Assembly (NCBI RefSeq): GCF_914767665.1
Contig: NC_059505.1
Location: 21,635,506 to 21,699,505, forward strand
DNA from: Harmonia axyridis
Lineage: Eukaryota > Arthropoda > Insecta > Coleoptera > Coccinellidae
DNA length: 64,000 nucleotides
Direction: 5' to 3'
The position numbers and the translations under genes are program-made. Below the pieces are notes generated by a model, which saw only the letters and a program-made list of their open reading frames with translations, was not told the origin of the DNA and did not search any database. Positions 10,633 to 20,400 of the stretch are shown in pieces; positions within the stretch are counted from its first letter, which is position 1; each line of letters begins with the position of its first letter.

Positions 10633-12588
10633 ATGGAAAAAAATCTTGAAGCTCAAACTGAAGACCTTGATTGGGAAATTGCATCTCCACACCAGGATGA
10701 GGAAGTTGATATAGATTCGGCTACTTCAATAAAACAGCAAGTAAGTGATGCTCTACAAAAAACTCTTGGACCATTGATGAGTAAATTAAAATCCAGTGCT
10801 GATTCATCTTCCTCATGTGGCTCAAAAAGCTCATTGGCCTCCCAGTCACATATTGAAAAATCGATGCCTCCATTTCAAATTCCAGATATACCTGCAGAGG
10901 AAAAATTAACTAGATTAATTAATTAGACTTGAACTAGGACTTCGTTCATTGAATCTCCTAGATTTCCTAACAGAAGAATATGGAAGTTCAACTCATAATA
11001 TGCCATTTGATAAAAGAGTTCTCCATGATGCTCAAGCAATGCAATATTTGAGATCAACAGTATCCAAGGGCATTGGAGATAGTTTGCTGAAATGCAAAAC
11101 GGCCAATAGTGCTTATAAGCAGATACAAGGAATGTTTTCTGGCCAAAAACTTCAAGAATTTGTCGTTCTTGAGTTGCATTTTCGTGACTACTACTGTCCC
11201 ATAAAATTTGTGACAGAATTTCAAAATAGTATCGAAGAATACAGAGTATTAGGAACAGTATTTGAAGAAGATTTATTGATTGCTAGATTCTTGGCAAAAA
11301 TTGAGAATCGCTACGAATCTGGTAATCCATATTCAATCTATTATAATATGATGCGAAGCTTGCCCGAACACCTGAGAAACTTCAAATACGTAAAAAATCG
11401 ATTTTTGGATGTTGACAATACCCACATCCGAAAGAGGAAAAATGAGAGTGAAGGAAGTAGAACGTGGAAGAGAAGTAAGCTCACAACCCAATTGAAGGAA
11501 ATGAAGTACAATAATGAAGTTCAGAACAAAAGAAGAAACATCGACTTCAACAAAAGAGTAAATATGACTGATCTATATTCCAAGGAAGAAATAGAAAAAT
11601 TGAGAAGAATGGATTTAGAATCGAAAAAAAAAACCAGTGCAAGAAGTGTGGAACCTATTTCCATATCCAAAATGAATGTCCCTATCCAGGGAAACTCTGT
11701 TATAGTTGCCATAGATTTGGACATGAAAAAAAGGAATGCAAAGAAAGTGAGTATGAGAAGGATTTAGTATGTATTAACAAACTCAGTGACACGAATCTAG
11801 AAACCCAAAATGAATCTATATCTTTTCTTGTTGATTCTGGTGCAACACATCATGCTATTAATAATAATAATATTTTGATTGATTACCACAAACTACAATC
11901 TAAGATTGCTTTGATTCATACACGTAATGGGTTGTATCGTTTACAAGCACAAGTACATACAAAAGATAAATTTACGCATTTAAAAGAAAAATCAATATAT
12001 CCTTTATCAGAAAAAGCAAAATCAGTTAAATTAAATAATATAATTAGTAAAAATAAAAAGAAACCAAAGTTGAGTGCTCGAACAGTAGAATTGTTAGAAT
12101 CGGAGGGGGAATTGTGGCATGAAAGGTGTGCTCACATTTCCTCTACATACTTAAATAAATTACGAAGTGTGTCCACAGGAATAAAGCAATGGAAAAATGT
12201 TCCACATGCTCCCTATCAAAATTAACCAGGAAAACGTTTAACAAAAATAGAGATGGGTCAACTAGACCATGTGAGATAATTCACACAGATTTAATTGGTC
12301 CAATCTCACCAGTCACCAGCTACATTCGTTAACAAGAATAGATATATTCTAACCTTTCTTGATGACTATACTCGCTTTTTACAAACGTTTTACAAGTACC
12401 TGAGTGCTTAGAGCAAGGTTTAAAAGCTTTAAAATCAATGTTCAATGTTTTCTGAAAAATATTCATTTAAACTTATGAGATGTGATAATGGAACAGAATT
12501 CACAGGCAACACGACTACGTTAATACTTGATAAGTACAATATCGAATTACAAACTGCAGAACCATATACTCATGAACATAATGGTACA
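10633..12588 (+). pseudogene. Copia-1 gag, protease and first part of integrase
   Basis: Gag starts at ATG 10633 and shifts frame near 10915; the UBN2-like body then runs from about 10919 (FKYVKNRFLDVD near 11380). A ten-A run at about 11624-11633 marks a second frame change into a zinc-knuckle region (CYSCHRFGHEKKEC near 11700) and the protease motif FLVDSGATHHA at about 11824. A deletion joins the protease to the pre-integrase domain (HTRNGLYRL; WHERCAHIS near 12116). Integrase pieces show IIHTDLIGP (first Asp) and RCDNGTEF (second Asp, about 12480). The block ends at HEHNGT, where element X is inserted. Several frameshifts make it non-functional. Confidence 0.85.
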
Positions 12589-12961
12589 CTCAGCAAGCGG
12601 TTTATACTGACATGTGAGCTAAGCTCTTCGCCAGTGTGTTATCACTTAATATCATCATTGCATCCCTTGGCGTACCCGCCACGGAGCGAGCAGAAAGGAA
12701 CTCACTGCAAGCAGTGGGTGTATGGATTGGAAAGGATAATTTTACTGAATGAGTTTAATTTAAATCAAATAATTTGACAACTTTGTGTCTAATCCTTCAC
12801 AATAATATATCTGTATGATATATTCAGTTTATTTTTGTCTTGGAATATATTCCAATTCTTAAAATGACAAATTTAATAATCAACCAAAAGAAAAATTCAA
12901 AATGACTAAAACTGTACAAATTGAGTAAACGGTTAATAAATTGAACAACTAAATTAACATA

Positions 12962-13024
12962 AAGACAGACGTACGTTTCGGAATTTTTGTATTTAATAAT
13001 ACAATTTTTCCTCATCAGTGCCTT
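12962..13024 (-). ncRNA. Type I hammerhead ribozyme
   Basis: On the minus strand the core reads, in order: stem I strand AAGGCA, CUGAUGA, stem II, GAAA, a tiny stem III CGUACG, then UC as the cleavage site (after plus-strand position 12968), and the stem I partner UGUCUU. All invariant core bases are present. Stem I pairs over 6 bp with one G-U. Stem II has 4 bp, a 3x3 internal loop and 6 more bp. Stem III is self-complementary, as in hammerheads thought to work as dimers. Such ribozymes process RNAs of Penelope-like elements and retrozymes. Activity is not shown. Confidence 0.75.
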
Positions 13025-13295
13025 ATAGTTCAACGGAATTATTAAATTTACAAACTTACCACGTGTATATCTACCTCAACAAAATTGCAAGTAAGAAACT
13101 ACTAACTAACCGTAACGGTTGCTTTTGTGAGGATTCACAGAACAAGCCATTACTTAAGGTAGTCATAGATTTCTTCATTGTTATTCTTTTGAAATACATA
13201 TACACATCGACATTTACAATTGAATAAACAATTTCAGAAATTCTAAATTTATCAATTGGTTGATACTGACTCTCTAATCAATAAATGATTACATC

Positions 13296-13508
13296 AAATT
13301 ATAAAAGTTTAATGAGTCTTCTTGATGAAGGATATTTAATATAAATCAAATAATTTGACAACTTTGTGTCTAATCCTTCACAATAATATATCTGTATGAA
13401 TATATCATACAGATATATTATTGTGAAGGATTAGACACAAAGTTGTCAAATTATTTGATTTATATTAAATATCCTTCATCAAGAAGACTCATTAAACTTT
13501 TATAATTT
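13296..13508. repeat. 213-bp palindrome, 104-bp arms
   Basis: Arms 13296-13399 and 13405-13508 are reverse complements around a 5-base loop. Part of each arm (ATCAAATAATTTGACAACTT onward) also matches the left end of the surrounding element at 12764-12821. It may be a genuine inverted end of the retroelement or a template-switch or assembly product. Confidence 0.85.
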
Positions 13509-13524
13509 TTATGAGTTTAATTTA

Positions 13525-13952
13525 GTTTAATTGAATTGATGATTTAAATGTACGGTTTCTAGAAAGGAAAAGACGTCTCATCCATTGCTGGATGATTAGT
13601 CAGGATTGTGGATTGTTCAAAAGTGAAACGGTTTGATGTAAGTGTCTAACACTTTTTGGTTTCTGACCGGATAATCCACAACCGAATTGTCTCGCTTGGC
13701 ACTTGTCTCAAGGAACTGGCTAGGTCTCGCATCGGTTGCAGTGGGGAACTGTTGCCGCCCTTTATCGGGTCATCACTCCGATGTAAGCAGCTGCAGCGAA
13801 GGCTTCGTTGGTCTTAGACAGAAATCCTTAAACAAGTGCGTGGCCAGGCCACACTCGTCGCTGGACCCGTCACTGGACCTACTCCGGCTGGATCGTACGG
13901 CAGCAAGTCTTCGTAGCAAGTACCGCGGGCGCCTCACGGCACTGCGGACTCC
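13525..13952. other. Element X sequence left of the P element
   Basis: GC-rich, non-coding as far as I can see. Frames on either strand (for example 13687-13965 plus, 13773-14051 minus) cross the P element boundary at 13961, so they are not real genes. It continues at 18544 after the P element and one copy of GACAAGCC are removed. Confidence 0.5.
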
Positions 13953-14169
13953 GACAAGCCCATGATAGAATAAAAAAGATAGATATGATATCGCGCAGCA
14001 GTGGGCGTGTCTAATTCCAATAAGTGACGTCACCTTGTGAGTTCGGCGCAATGTTTACTCACATCGACAATCGACACATTTTTGTGGCCGGACATAATTC
14101 GTAGTTTACGTGTGGTTTTGATAGTTTTTTCATTTTCGAAGCCATTTTTCAGTGAATAAATTCAAGAAA

Positions 14170-17100
14170 ATGAGGTGTGCTGTCTTTGGATGTGGTGTCG
14201 ACAATCAGGCGAAAGGATTTTCGCCTGATACGAAGTTCTTCAGCTTCCCAAAAGACAAAGAATTGGAAGCTAAATGGAAACATATTTGCAAACGAGAAGA
14301 CAAATTTATCCTGAAAACTGCTCGGATTTGCTCCAAACATTTTTGTGATGAGGATTATGAGCGAAACCTGAAGCACGAGTTGCTTGGATACAAGCCAAAA
14401 AAATATAGACCCCTAAAAAAGGACGCTATACCATCAAAAAACTTATCGCTACTTAGCAAATCTGAAAAACTTCAAGAAAAGAGTGCATCTCTCAGGGAAG
14501 AACGCATTAAGAATAGGGCACGAGAAAAGGAAAGAAAGGAGTTGATAAAAACTGTTTTGGAAGAGTAAGTTATTTTGGGGATTGTACATTATGTCCTATC
14601 ATTAGATATACATATATACATCATTTTGTTGGTATTTTTCATTTGAGGTATAATATTTAGCAGTGCACATAGATATTGGGTTATTTGTATACTAATTTGG
14701 TTTGGTTTGGATTGGTTTTTACAGTCGTTAATTTGAAGCTGTTGGCAAAAACAATATCCTCCTAGCATGTCTATTAACTAACCCTTGCTGGTCAATTTCA
14801 GTTGTCCCTTGCATGTATAATATCCAATAAATAATAATAGGTGTTTTTTGCTTGTAGAGTGAATGTTTTGGATGGTGATAGCGTTAACTTTAGTATAAGT
14901 GAATATCATCCGATTAATGAAGAAGAGGATTTGGTAGATGCTCAGGTAGATGTATCTACTCGAGAAATAGGGTACATATTTCATATTTTCATCATAATTT
15001 GCCGCTGTAGTTTGAAGTTCTAGTATTCTTGGTTTGGTTTTAATTTTCCTTCTTAATACTATTTTTTAGAGTCAATACTGACACACAAGTAGATGATCGT
15101 GACAGAATAATAGCTAGCCTTCAAGAAAAATTGAAAATTTTGGAACATAAACAAGATATTATTGGAAATCTATTTAGCAGGGAACAACTAAAAAAACTAG
15201 AGGGATCAAAGGCTCGCCTAAGATGGTCTGTCGAAGACATTTCAAAAGCTATTGTAATATATTCTGCTGGTCCCAGATCATACAGATTGCTCTTGAAGAA
15301 AGGGTATCCCTTCCCTGCAGTATCCACTCTTCGATGCTGGCTCAGAAAAATTCAAATTTCTCCTGGAATATTAAAAAGTGTTTTCAATATTATGAAGCTA
15401 TCAGATATGAGTACTCTGGATAATGTGTGTGTTATATCATTTGATGAAATGAAAATTAGAAAATGTTACCTATACGACAAAGTCAAGGATGAAACTTTGA
15501 AGCCATACAGCTATGCACAAGTAGTAATGTTAAGGGGACTTTTCAAAAGTTGGAAGCAGCCTATATTTTATGATTATGATTTCAAGCTTACTAAAGAGAA
15601 ATTATTTGAGATAATCACCTTTGTGGAATCCTCAGGTAATTAATTATTTCTAGTAAATTAATATGCTTTTTTGGATAATTTAATTTTTCATGAAACAATT
15701 TATTAAATAATTACTTGCAGGTTTTCAAGTTGTGGCTATGGTAAGTGATCTGGGAGGTGGAAATAGATCTCTTCATAGTGAACTGAATTTGAAACATAAT
15801 AACACTAGCTTCACAAATCCTTCTAATGGTGAACCTGTTTTTGTATTTGCTGATGTTCCCCATCTAATGAAGTTAATAAGGAATCACTTTGTTGACTATG
15901 GGTTCATAGTAAATGGGAAAGAAATAAATAAAACCACAATTGAACAACTCTTGGAAGTCACAAGCACTTCTGACTTGAGAATAACACACAAAATTTCAAA
16001 AGAGTCCTTAAATGTACAAGGAGCTGCCCGTCAAAAAGTAAAACATGCCACAAAGTTATTTTCACATACAATATCAATGGCCATTTCTCGATGTGGAACA
16101 ATGGGGTCTATAAATCAACCAAACTGGGTAGAATGTGCAGAATTCTTCAAACTGGTATTTATATTATTTGTTTAATTCCATCTTCTTAAAAAATAGTAAG
16201 CTATTCCTATGCCTTTTAAGGTGAATGATTGGTTCGATATATTGAATGTACGAGTTCCTAAAAGTGACAGTAGAGATACAACCAAAGCTTATGGACTTGC
16301 ATTAAGAACACAAGACAGTATACTCACTAAAATGAACCATACTATGGAGAACATGAGAGTGAAGGGCAAAAGAACTTTACTTCCATTTCAAAAAGGTAGG
16401 TACAGTAATAAAGTTTTTCTTTATAGCTTTCTATAAACATACATAAACTAAGTGACGTGGCTAGAGGAGGAAAAAAAAGAGGGGTGTTTATGGATGAGTT
16501 ATCTAACATTGCTTTCATTCTCTGTCAATTTTGTTTAAGAATATTGCAGTTTTTCAGAGGGGTTGTAGCTCAAAGTGTAATTTGGGAGAAATTTGATGCC
16601 TACGACAAAGAAGAAGGTCAAAATTTGGCAATAAGAGTTTTATATGACTTATAATCAGTACTTTGGATTTACATAAGGATCAAATTTTCTAGTTTTCTTT
16701 GTTTTAGGTGTAATTATGACAAATACCTCTTTGAGATTGTTATTCGAGCATCTGAAGGCAAGATTTTCCACAAAATACCTTCTGACATACAGGCTAAACC
16801 AAGACGTTTTGGAAAACTTTTTTGGAGTTATAAGGGCTAAGGGAGGGCTTCATGATCATCCAGATGCCCTTGAGTTTAAATACAGATTGAGGTCCTACAT
16901 TCTCGGTAGAAATGAGGGCTCTCTTTCAAGTTTTGGCAACGTTGAGGAGGACGATACTCCTGATTTACCTATTGAGGAAGTTAATCTATGTGGACATTAT
17001 TTTTCAGCGGTTGACGACAACAAAGAACCTGAGGAGCCTAGTGACTCAACAACACTTAACTCAGTTGATATTGAACTGAGTGATATTGAGTATGATGGAT

Positions 17101-17471
17101 TGGAAAACCTGGCTGGTTATATTTGCTATAAAATGAAACATCTTGATACCTCTACCTCTACAACTTCAACATCGAGCTATACTTGGGTTTCACATTTGAG
17201 TGAAGGTGGCTTATCAAAGCCATCTTCAGAATTCATGATACAGTTGGAAGAACTTGAGAAAATATTCAGATCTGTAAATAAGGACAGTTTATTGATCTCC
17301 AAGAATTATTTGAAGAAATTAGTGGAAATGAGTTCTCATGTGTTGTGTGAAGAGAAGACCAAATTATTGTTTTTTCGTTCTCGAATGTTTTTTAGAATGA
17401 GGCAGTTGAATCATGATTTGCTTAATGTTGATATTTCTAGAAAACGAAAATATAAAAAAATAATGAAATAA
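14170..17471 (+). CDS. P-element transposase, THAP9-like, six exons
   Basis: Exons by splice signals and homology: 14170-14564, 14858-14971, 15070-15635, 15721-16154, 16221-16395, 16708-17471. All introns start GT and end AG. The exons total 2,448 nt, divisible by three, giving 815 codons with one terminal stop; related transposases are about 750-900. Exon 1 encodes a THAP C2CH zinc finger (MRCAVFGCG, CSKHF) that binds transposon DNA, followed by a basic leucine-rich region. Exon 3 has WSVEDISKAIVIYSAGPRSY and VISFDEMKIR (first catalytic Asp). Exon 4 has FADVPHLMKLIRN (second Asp). Exon 6 has NQDVLENFFGVIR with the final acidic residues. Start is the first ATG before the THAP cysteines. Splicing is predicted, not shown. 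Confidence 0.85.
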
Positions 17472-18535
17472 ATATATGAACTGAGTTTTAACATTGTTTT
17501 ATTTGCAATATAATAGTAAGATTAACCAAGGGTTAGTCTAAGTCTAGTTGTTAGGTAATGATTGTTTTCAGCCTTGTTACTATTGTTGTCGCCTTAGTTA
17601 CAAGACCTAAACTTAAACTCAGATCTTGATAAATACTGATACTTGATACATTTTTGTTGTTTATATAACACAGTAGGTACAGACTGTCGTGCGATTATAT
17701 TTTGAACTCTGCACCTACATCCTAATCTACTAAAAGTTGAATTTACTATAGACGAAAATGTTAGTGGTTTGTAGGGCTGGGTGACAGTAAACAATCCTTT
17801 TCGATTGGCCGACGTTTCGAGCAAATTTTACTCTTTTTCAAGGCTTAAATAAAATCACAGTCAAAACAATATCACAAATACAAATTAATGACAACGATGG
17901 TCAATAAACGATACAACAAGAAATGATGAAGGCGAACACATCAAACTGAAAACAAATTGAATTTACTCTTGTATTTGATATGTATAGTTTTCTAGAGAAC
18001 CAAAATAGAACTTAAATGGGTAATATATCAAACTTTTTTAATTGATCCAAATATATGACAGGTCTTCTATTTGGGGGGAGGTTTTTGGAGCATATTTATA
18101 CGATTTTGTTTTGTTTGATGTTGATTTTAATGCCCTGTATACGAATTTTCAGACATATTTCAGAGTGCCATAAGAGGGAGGCTGAAGCCTCAAAGGCCTC
18201 CCACGCTACGCCAATGTTCAATACTTTAGTGTTCAAGAGGAGAAACCATTGAACATTCTCATTTCAAGGAGGGACACAATTTTTTTTGCGGCATCTAGGT
18301 TATAGGAGAGGTGAAAAATATAAACGGACACCCTGCATTTACTTATTTTGAGTTCGATAATTTTTCATCACATCCAACTAGTAACTTAAAAACCTTCCAA
18401 ACAACTAATATTTCAAATTTCTACTTGCTAATATTAAAGCGCGCCATGAATAACTCACAAGATGACGTCATGCTGCGCGGATCGGACGAATTTGGAACCG
18501 CTACGTATCATATCTCTTCTTTTCATTGTATCATG
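17472..18535. other. P element 3' non-coding region
   Basis: No gene seen. At about 17812-17856 the minus strand reads CCTTGAAAAAGAG ... CTCGAAACGTCGG. That resembles the stem II-GAAAC part of Penelope-associated hammerheads but lacks CUGAUGA, so it is at best a decayed copy. A similar sequence is in the hAT at about 35537-35575. The right terminal repeat of the P element ends the stretch. Confidence 0.5.
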
Positions 18536-18543
18536 GACAAGCC

Positions 18544-18975
18544 GACGTCTGAGGGACCACTCCCCTACATGAATAGTAACTCCCTACCATCCATAAGGGG
18601 TAGTGGGGGAGGAGGCACCGTTCTGTGATCCTTCCGTACATGCCCCCTAGGAAAAGCAAGTATTTCCGGCAGAACGTTTTGTGTGCGGTGTCCTAGGATT
18701 GCCCCTGCCTAGAACAGGGCATCGCAGCGCAATCTTCGGACGAGAGGAGTTTGGATAATGGGTATGTTAGACACTTTGACAAGACTTTGTTTGAGTAATA
18801 GAGAATAAAAGATTTGACATGACGTCTTTGTGTATTTTAATTGCAATAATTAATTTAGTAGAATAAGGAAAGTGTGGGCCGTTCTTGGTTTGGCTGTTTC
18901 CCTCCTCCCTTCACAGTTCGGAGTTCCACAGTTACTTAAGCCCCCCCACCACGTCAAGGTGACGGCCCCCGGGGG
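18544..18975. other. Element X sequence right of the P element
   Basis: GC-rich, non-coding. It ends in a G/C-rich block (18942-18975, containing CTTAAGCCCCCCCACCACG), which is the 5' end if element X lies on the minus strand. I did not recognise it. Confidence 0.45.
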
Positions 18976-19331
18976 GAACATAATGGTACAATTGAAAGAT
19001 TGAATCGCACTTTAGAAGAACGCATTCGTGCTTTGCTCATAAGTTCTGGAATCTCATTATCTTTTTGGGGCCTAGCCACTCACTGCGCAACTTATTTGTA
19101 CAACAGAACTCCTCATTCAGCAATTAATTTTTTAACTCCTTTCGAAAAAGCGTACGATAAACAACCAGAAATGAAATATATAAAGAAATTCGGTTCGCGA
19201 TCGTATGTTAAAAATGGAACAATACCTAAAGGACATAAACTCGCACCTAGATCAGATGTTATGTATTTAGTAGGTTTTCGCGATACAGGGTTTATAATGA
19301 TCCAAAAACTAGAAAAACAATTAACAGTTGC
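18976..19331 (+). pseudogene. Copia-1 integrase, C-terminal half of core
   Basis: It resumes exactly at EHNGT and continues ERLNRTLEERIRALL (the catalytic Glu), SFWGLATHCATYLYNRTPH and FEKAYDKQPEMKY. After a one-base frameshift it reaches the KTRKTINS motif that closes Copia integrases. It stops at GTTGC, the target of the Gypsy insertion, and continues in frame at 39731. Together with 12445-12588 this completes the D,D,E triad, though frameshifts prevent function. Confidence 0.85.
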
Positions 19332-19427
19332 TGTAATGTATCGATAAAAAGAAGTTTTATTTCTGTGTAATAGCACAACATTCTATATTCATGTAAAATA
19401 ACATAACCTGTAAAAATCATCTGTTAA
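19332..19427 (+). repeat. Gypsy 5' LTR, left part
   Basis: First 96 bp of the LTR, starting TGTAATGTATCGATAAAAAG and ending at the TTAA into which the TTAA element inserted. The rest is at 29220-29349; together 226 bp, equal to the 3' LTR. Confidence 0.9.
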
Positions 19428-20400
19428 GACGGAATGGTACCACGTGCGTTTGAGCGCATCTGTCAAAGTTTACCTATTCAGCTCCCTCCAGCCCCTCTGA
19501 GAAGCCTTCACTTTTAAGGATGAGTGGAGCAATCTCAAACGTTCTTATGATTTTCCGTCCTTTTCTACCACATCTAAGAATTCAGATACGTTTGACGGCA
19601 TTCAATTCTTACACGCCAGCCAATGAAATCGCAGTGAACTGTACGAACGGTTGTTCGAACATTTGGCAATGCAGCAACTTCGAGCTCGAAAGACAGGTAC
19701 AGAGATGGTATTAGGTATCTTTCTAGGACGGATTGACCAGATGTTTTGAAAGGAATAACTCGCTTTTTATGATGGGCAATAAAACCGATTTTAGAGAGGG
19801 TTGTGAGAAATATCAATTAGGATCGACTATTATCAGATGGGTTCGAGAAAAAATGTATATGCTAAATTTGTTCAGATTCCTTCATTCTTACGAAAATTAA
19901 TTTGATTCAAAAACGTATTTAGTGGAATAATAAAAAAAAATCAAAACAAATGCACTGAAACTTTTCACATAAGCGGGTCACATTCATTGAGCAAAATATT
20001 GATTTTGCTCATTATGGTTAGCCAAATCAAAATGAACCATCAATATGATGGTCATCCAAATATGATATCGGATGAATGATGGAACATGGTCATTTATGAC
20101 CAATATTCATTTCAAGTCAGTTGTTATATCGTATTGATCAACATGCTGAATATTACGATTCATTTATATTGAAGGCACAAAAAAAGTACTAAAATTTTCA
20201 AAAATTCTCATTTTCACAAACTGCCTTCGTACAAAAAACAGTTGTTATATCGCATTGATTCTCCATGTTCAGGATTACGATCCATGAATTTTGAAGGCAT
20301 AAAAAGTACTGGAATTTGAAAAAAAAGCCTATTTTCAAAAATTGACCACGTACAAAAATCAGTTGTTATATAGCAATATCGCATTGATTCTAATATTCAG

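Larger units (their letters stand above)
12763..13510 (-). mobile_element. Hammerhead-ribozyme element, Penelope-like or retrozyme-like
   Basis: A perfect 14-bp direct repeat ATGAGTTTAATTTA flanks it (12749-12762 and 13511-13524). The left end (ATCAAATAATTTGACAACTT) recurs inside, in both orientations, in the large palindrome at 13296-13508. A complete hammerhead ribozyme core lies on the minus strand at 12962-13024. Inverted end copies, variable long duplications and hammerheads are features of Penelope-like elements and related small retroelements. No RT or GIY-YIG frame is seen in the 748 bp, so it is non-autonomous or truncated. The family assignment is an inference. Confidence 0.55.
13961..18535 (+). 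mobile_element. P element, full length (4,575 bp)
   Basis: The ends are 31-bp terminal inverted repeats starting CATGATA (left at 13961, right at 18535 on the other strand) with about six mismatches. They resemble the Drosophila P repeats, which start CATGATG and are also 31 bp. The 8-bp duplication GACAAGCC flanks both sides (13953-13960, 18536-18543), as P transposases produce. A six-exon transposase gene (14170-17471) has no stop, frameshift or missing splice site by eye. The 3' non-coding part (17472-18535) contains a sequence like a degenerate hammerhead/Penelope end near 17812-17860. This is the only element in the window with a complete set of autonomous parts. Confidence 0.9.
12589..18975 (-). 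mobile_element. Element X: GC-rich retroelement-like insert with 15-bp duplication
   Basis: The insert is bounded by a perfect 15-bp direct repeat, GAACATAATGGTACA, at 12574-12588 and 18976-18990; the Copia-1 integrase frame is continuous without it. A long, odd-sized duplication and lack of inverted ends point to target-primed retrotransposition. Its own sequence (12589-12762, 13525-13952, 18544-18975; about 1.0 kb) is GC-rich compared with its surroundings. Read on the minus strand it begins with a G/C-rich block containing GTGGTGGGGGGGCTTAAG, like a LINE 5' leader. I see no protein-coding frame, so it may be a LINE with its coding part deleted or a SINE-like element. It carries the hammerhead element and the P element. 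Confidence 0.55.

Noticed and set aside
13773..14051. Arg/Ser-rich minus-strand frame of 92 codons
   Set aside because: It crosses the left boundary of the P element at 13961, so it cannot be one ancestral gene.
16457..16654. 65-codon frame between P-element exons 5 and 6
   Set aside because: It lies inside an intron with good splice signals; skipping it joins the conserved QKG to VIMTNTSLR in frame.
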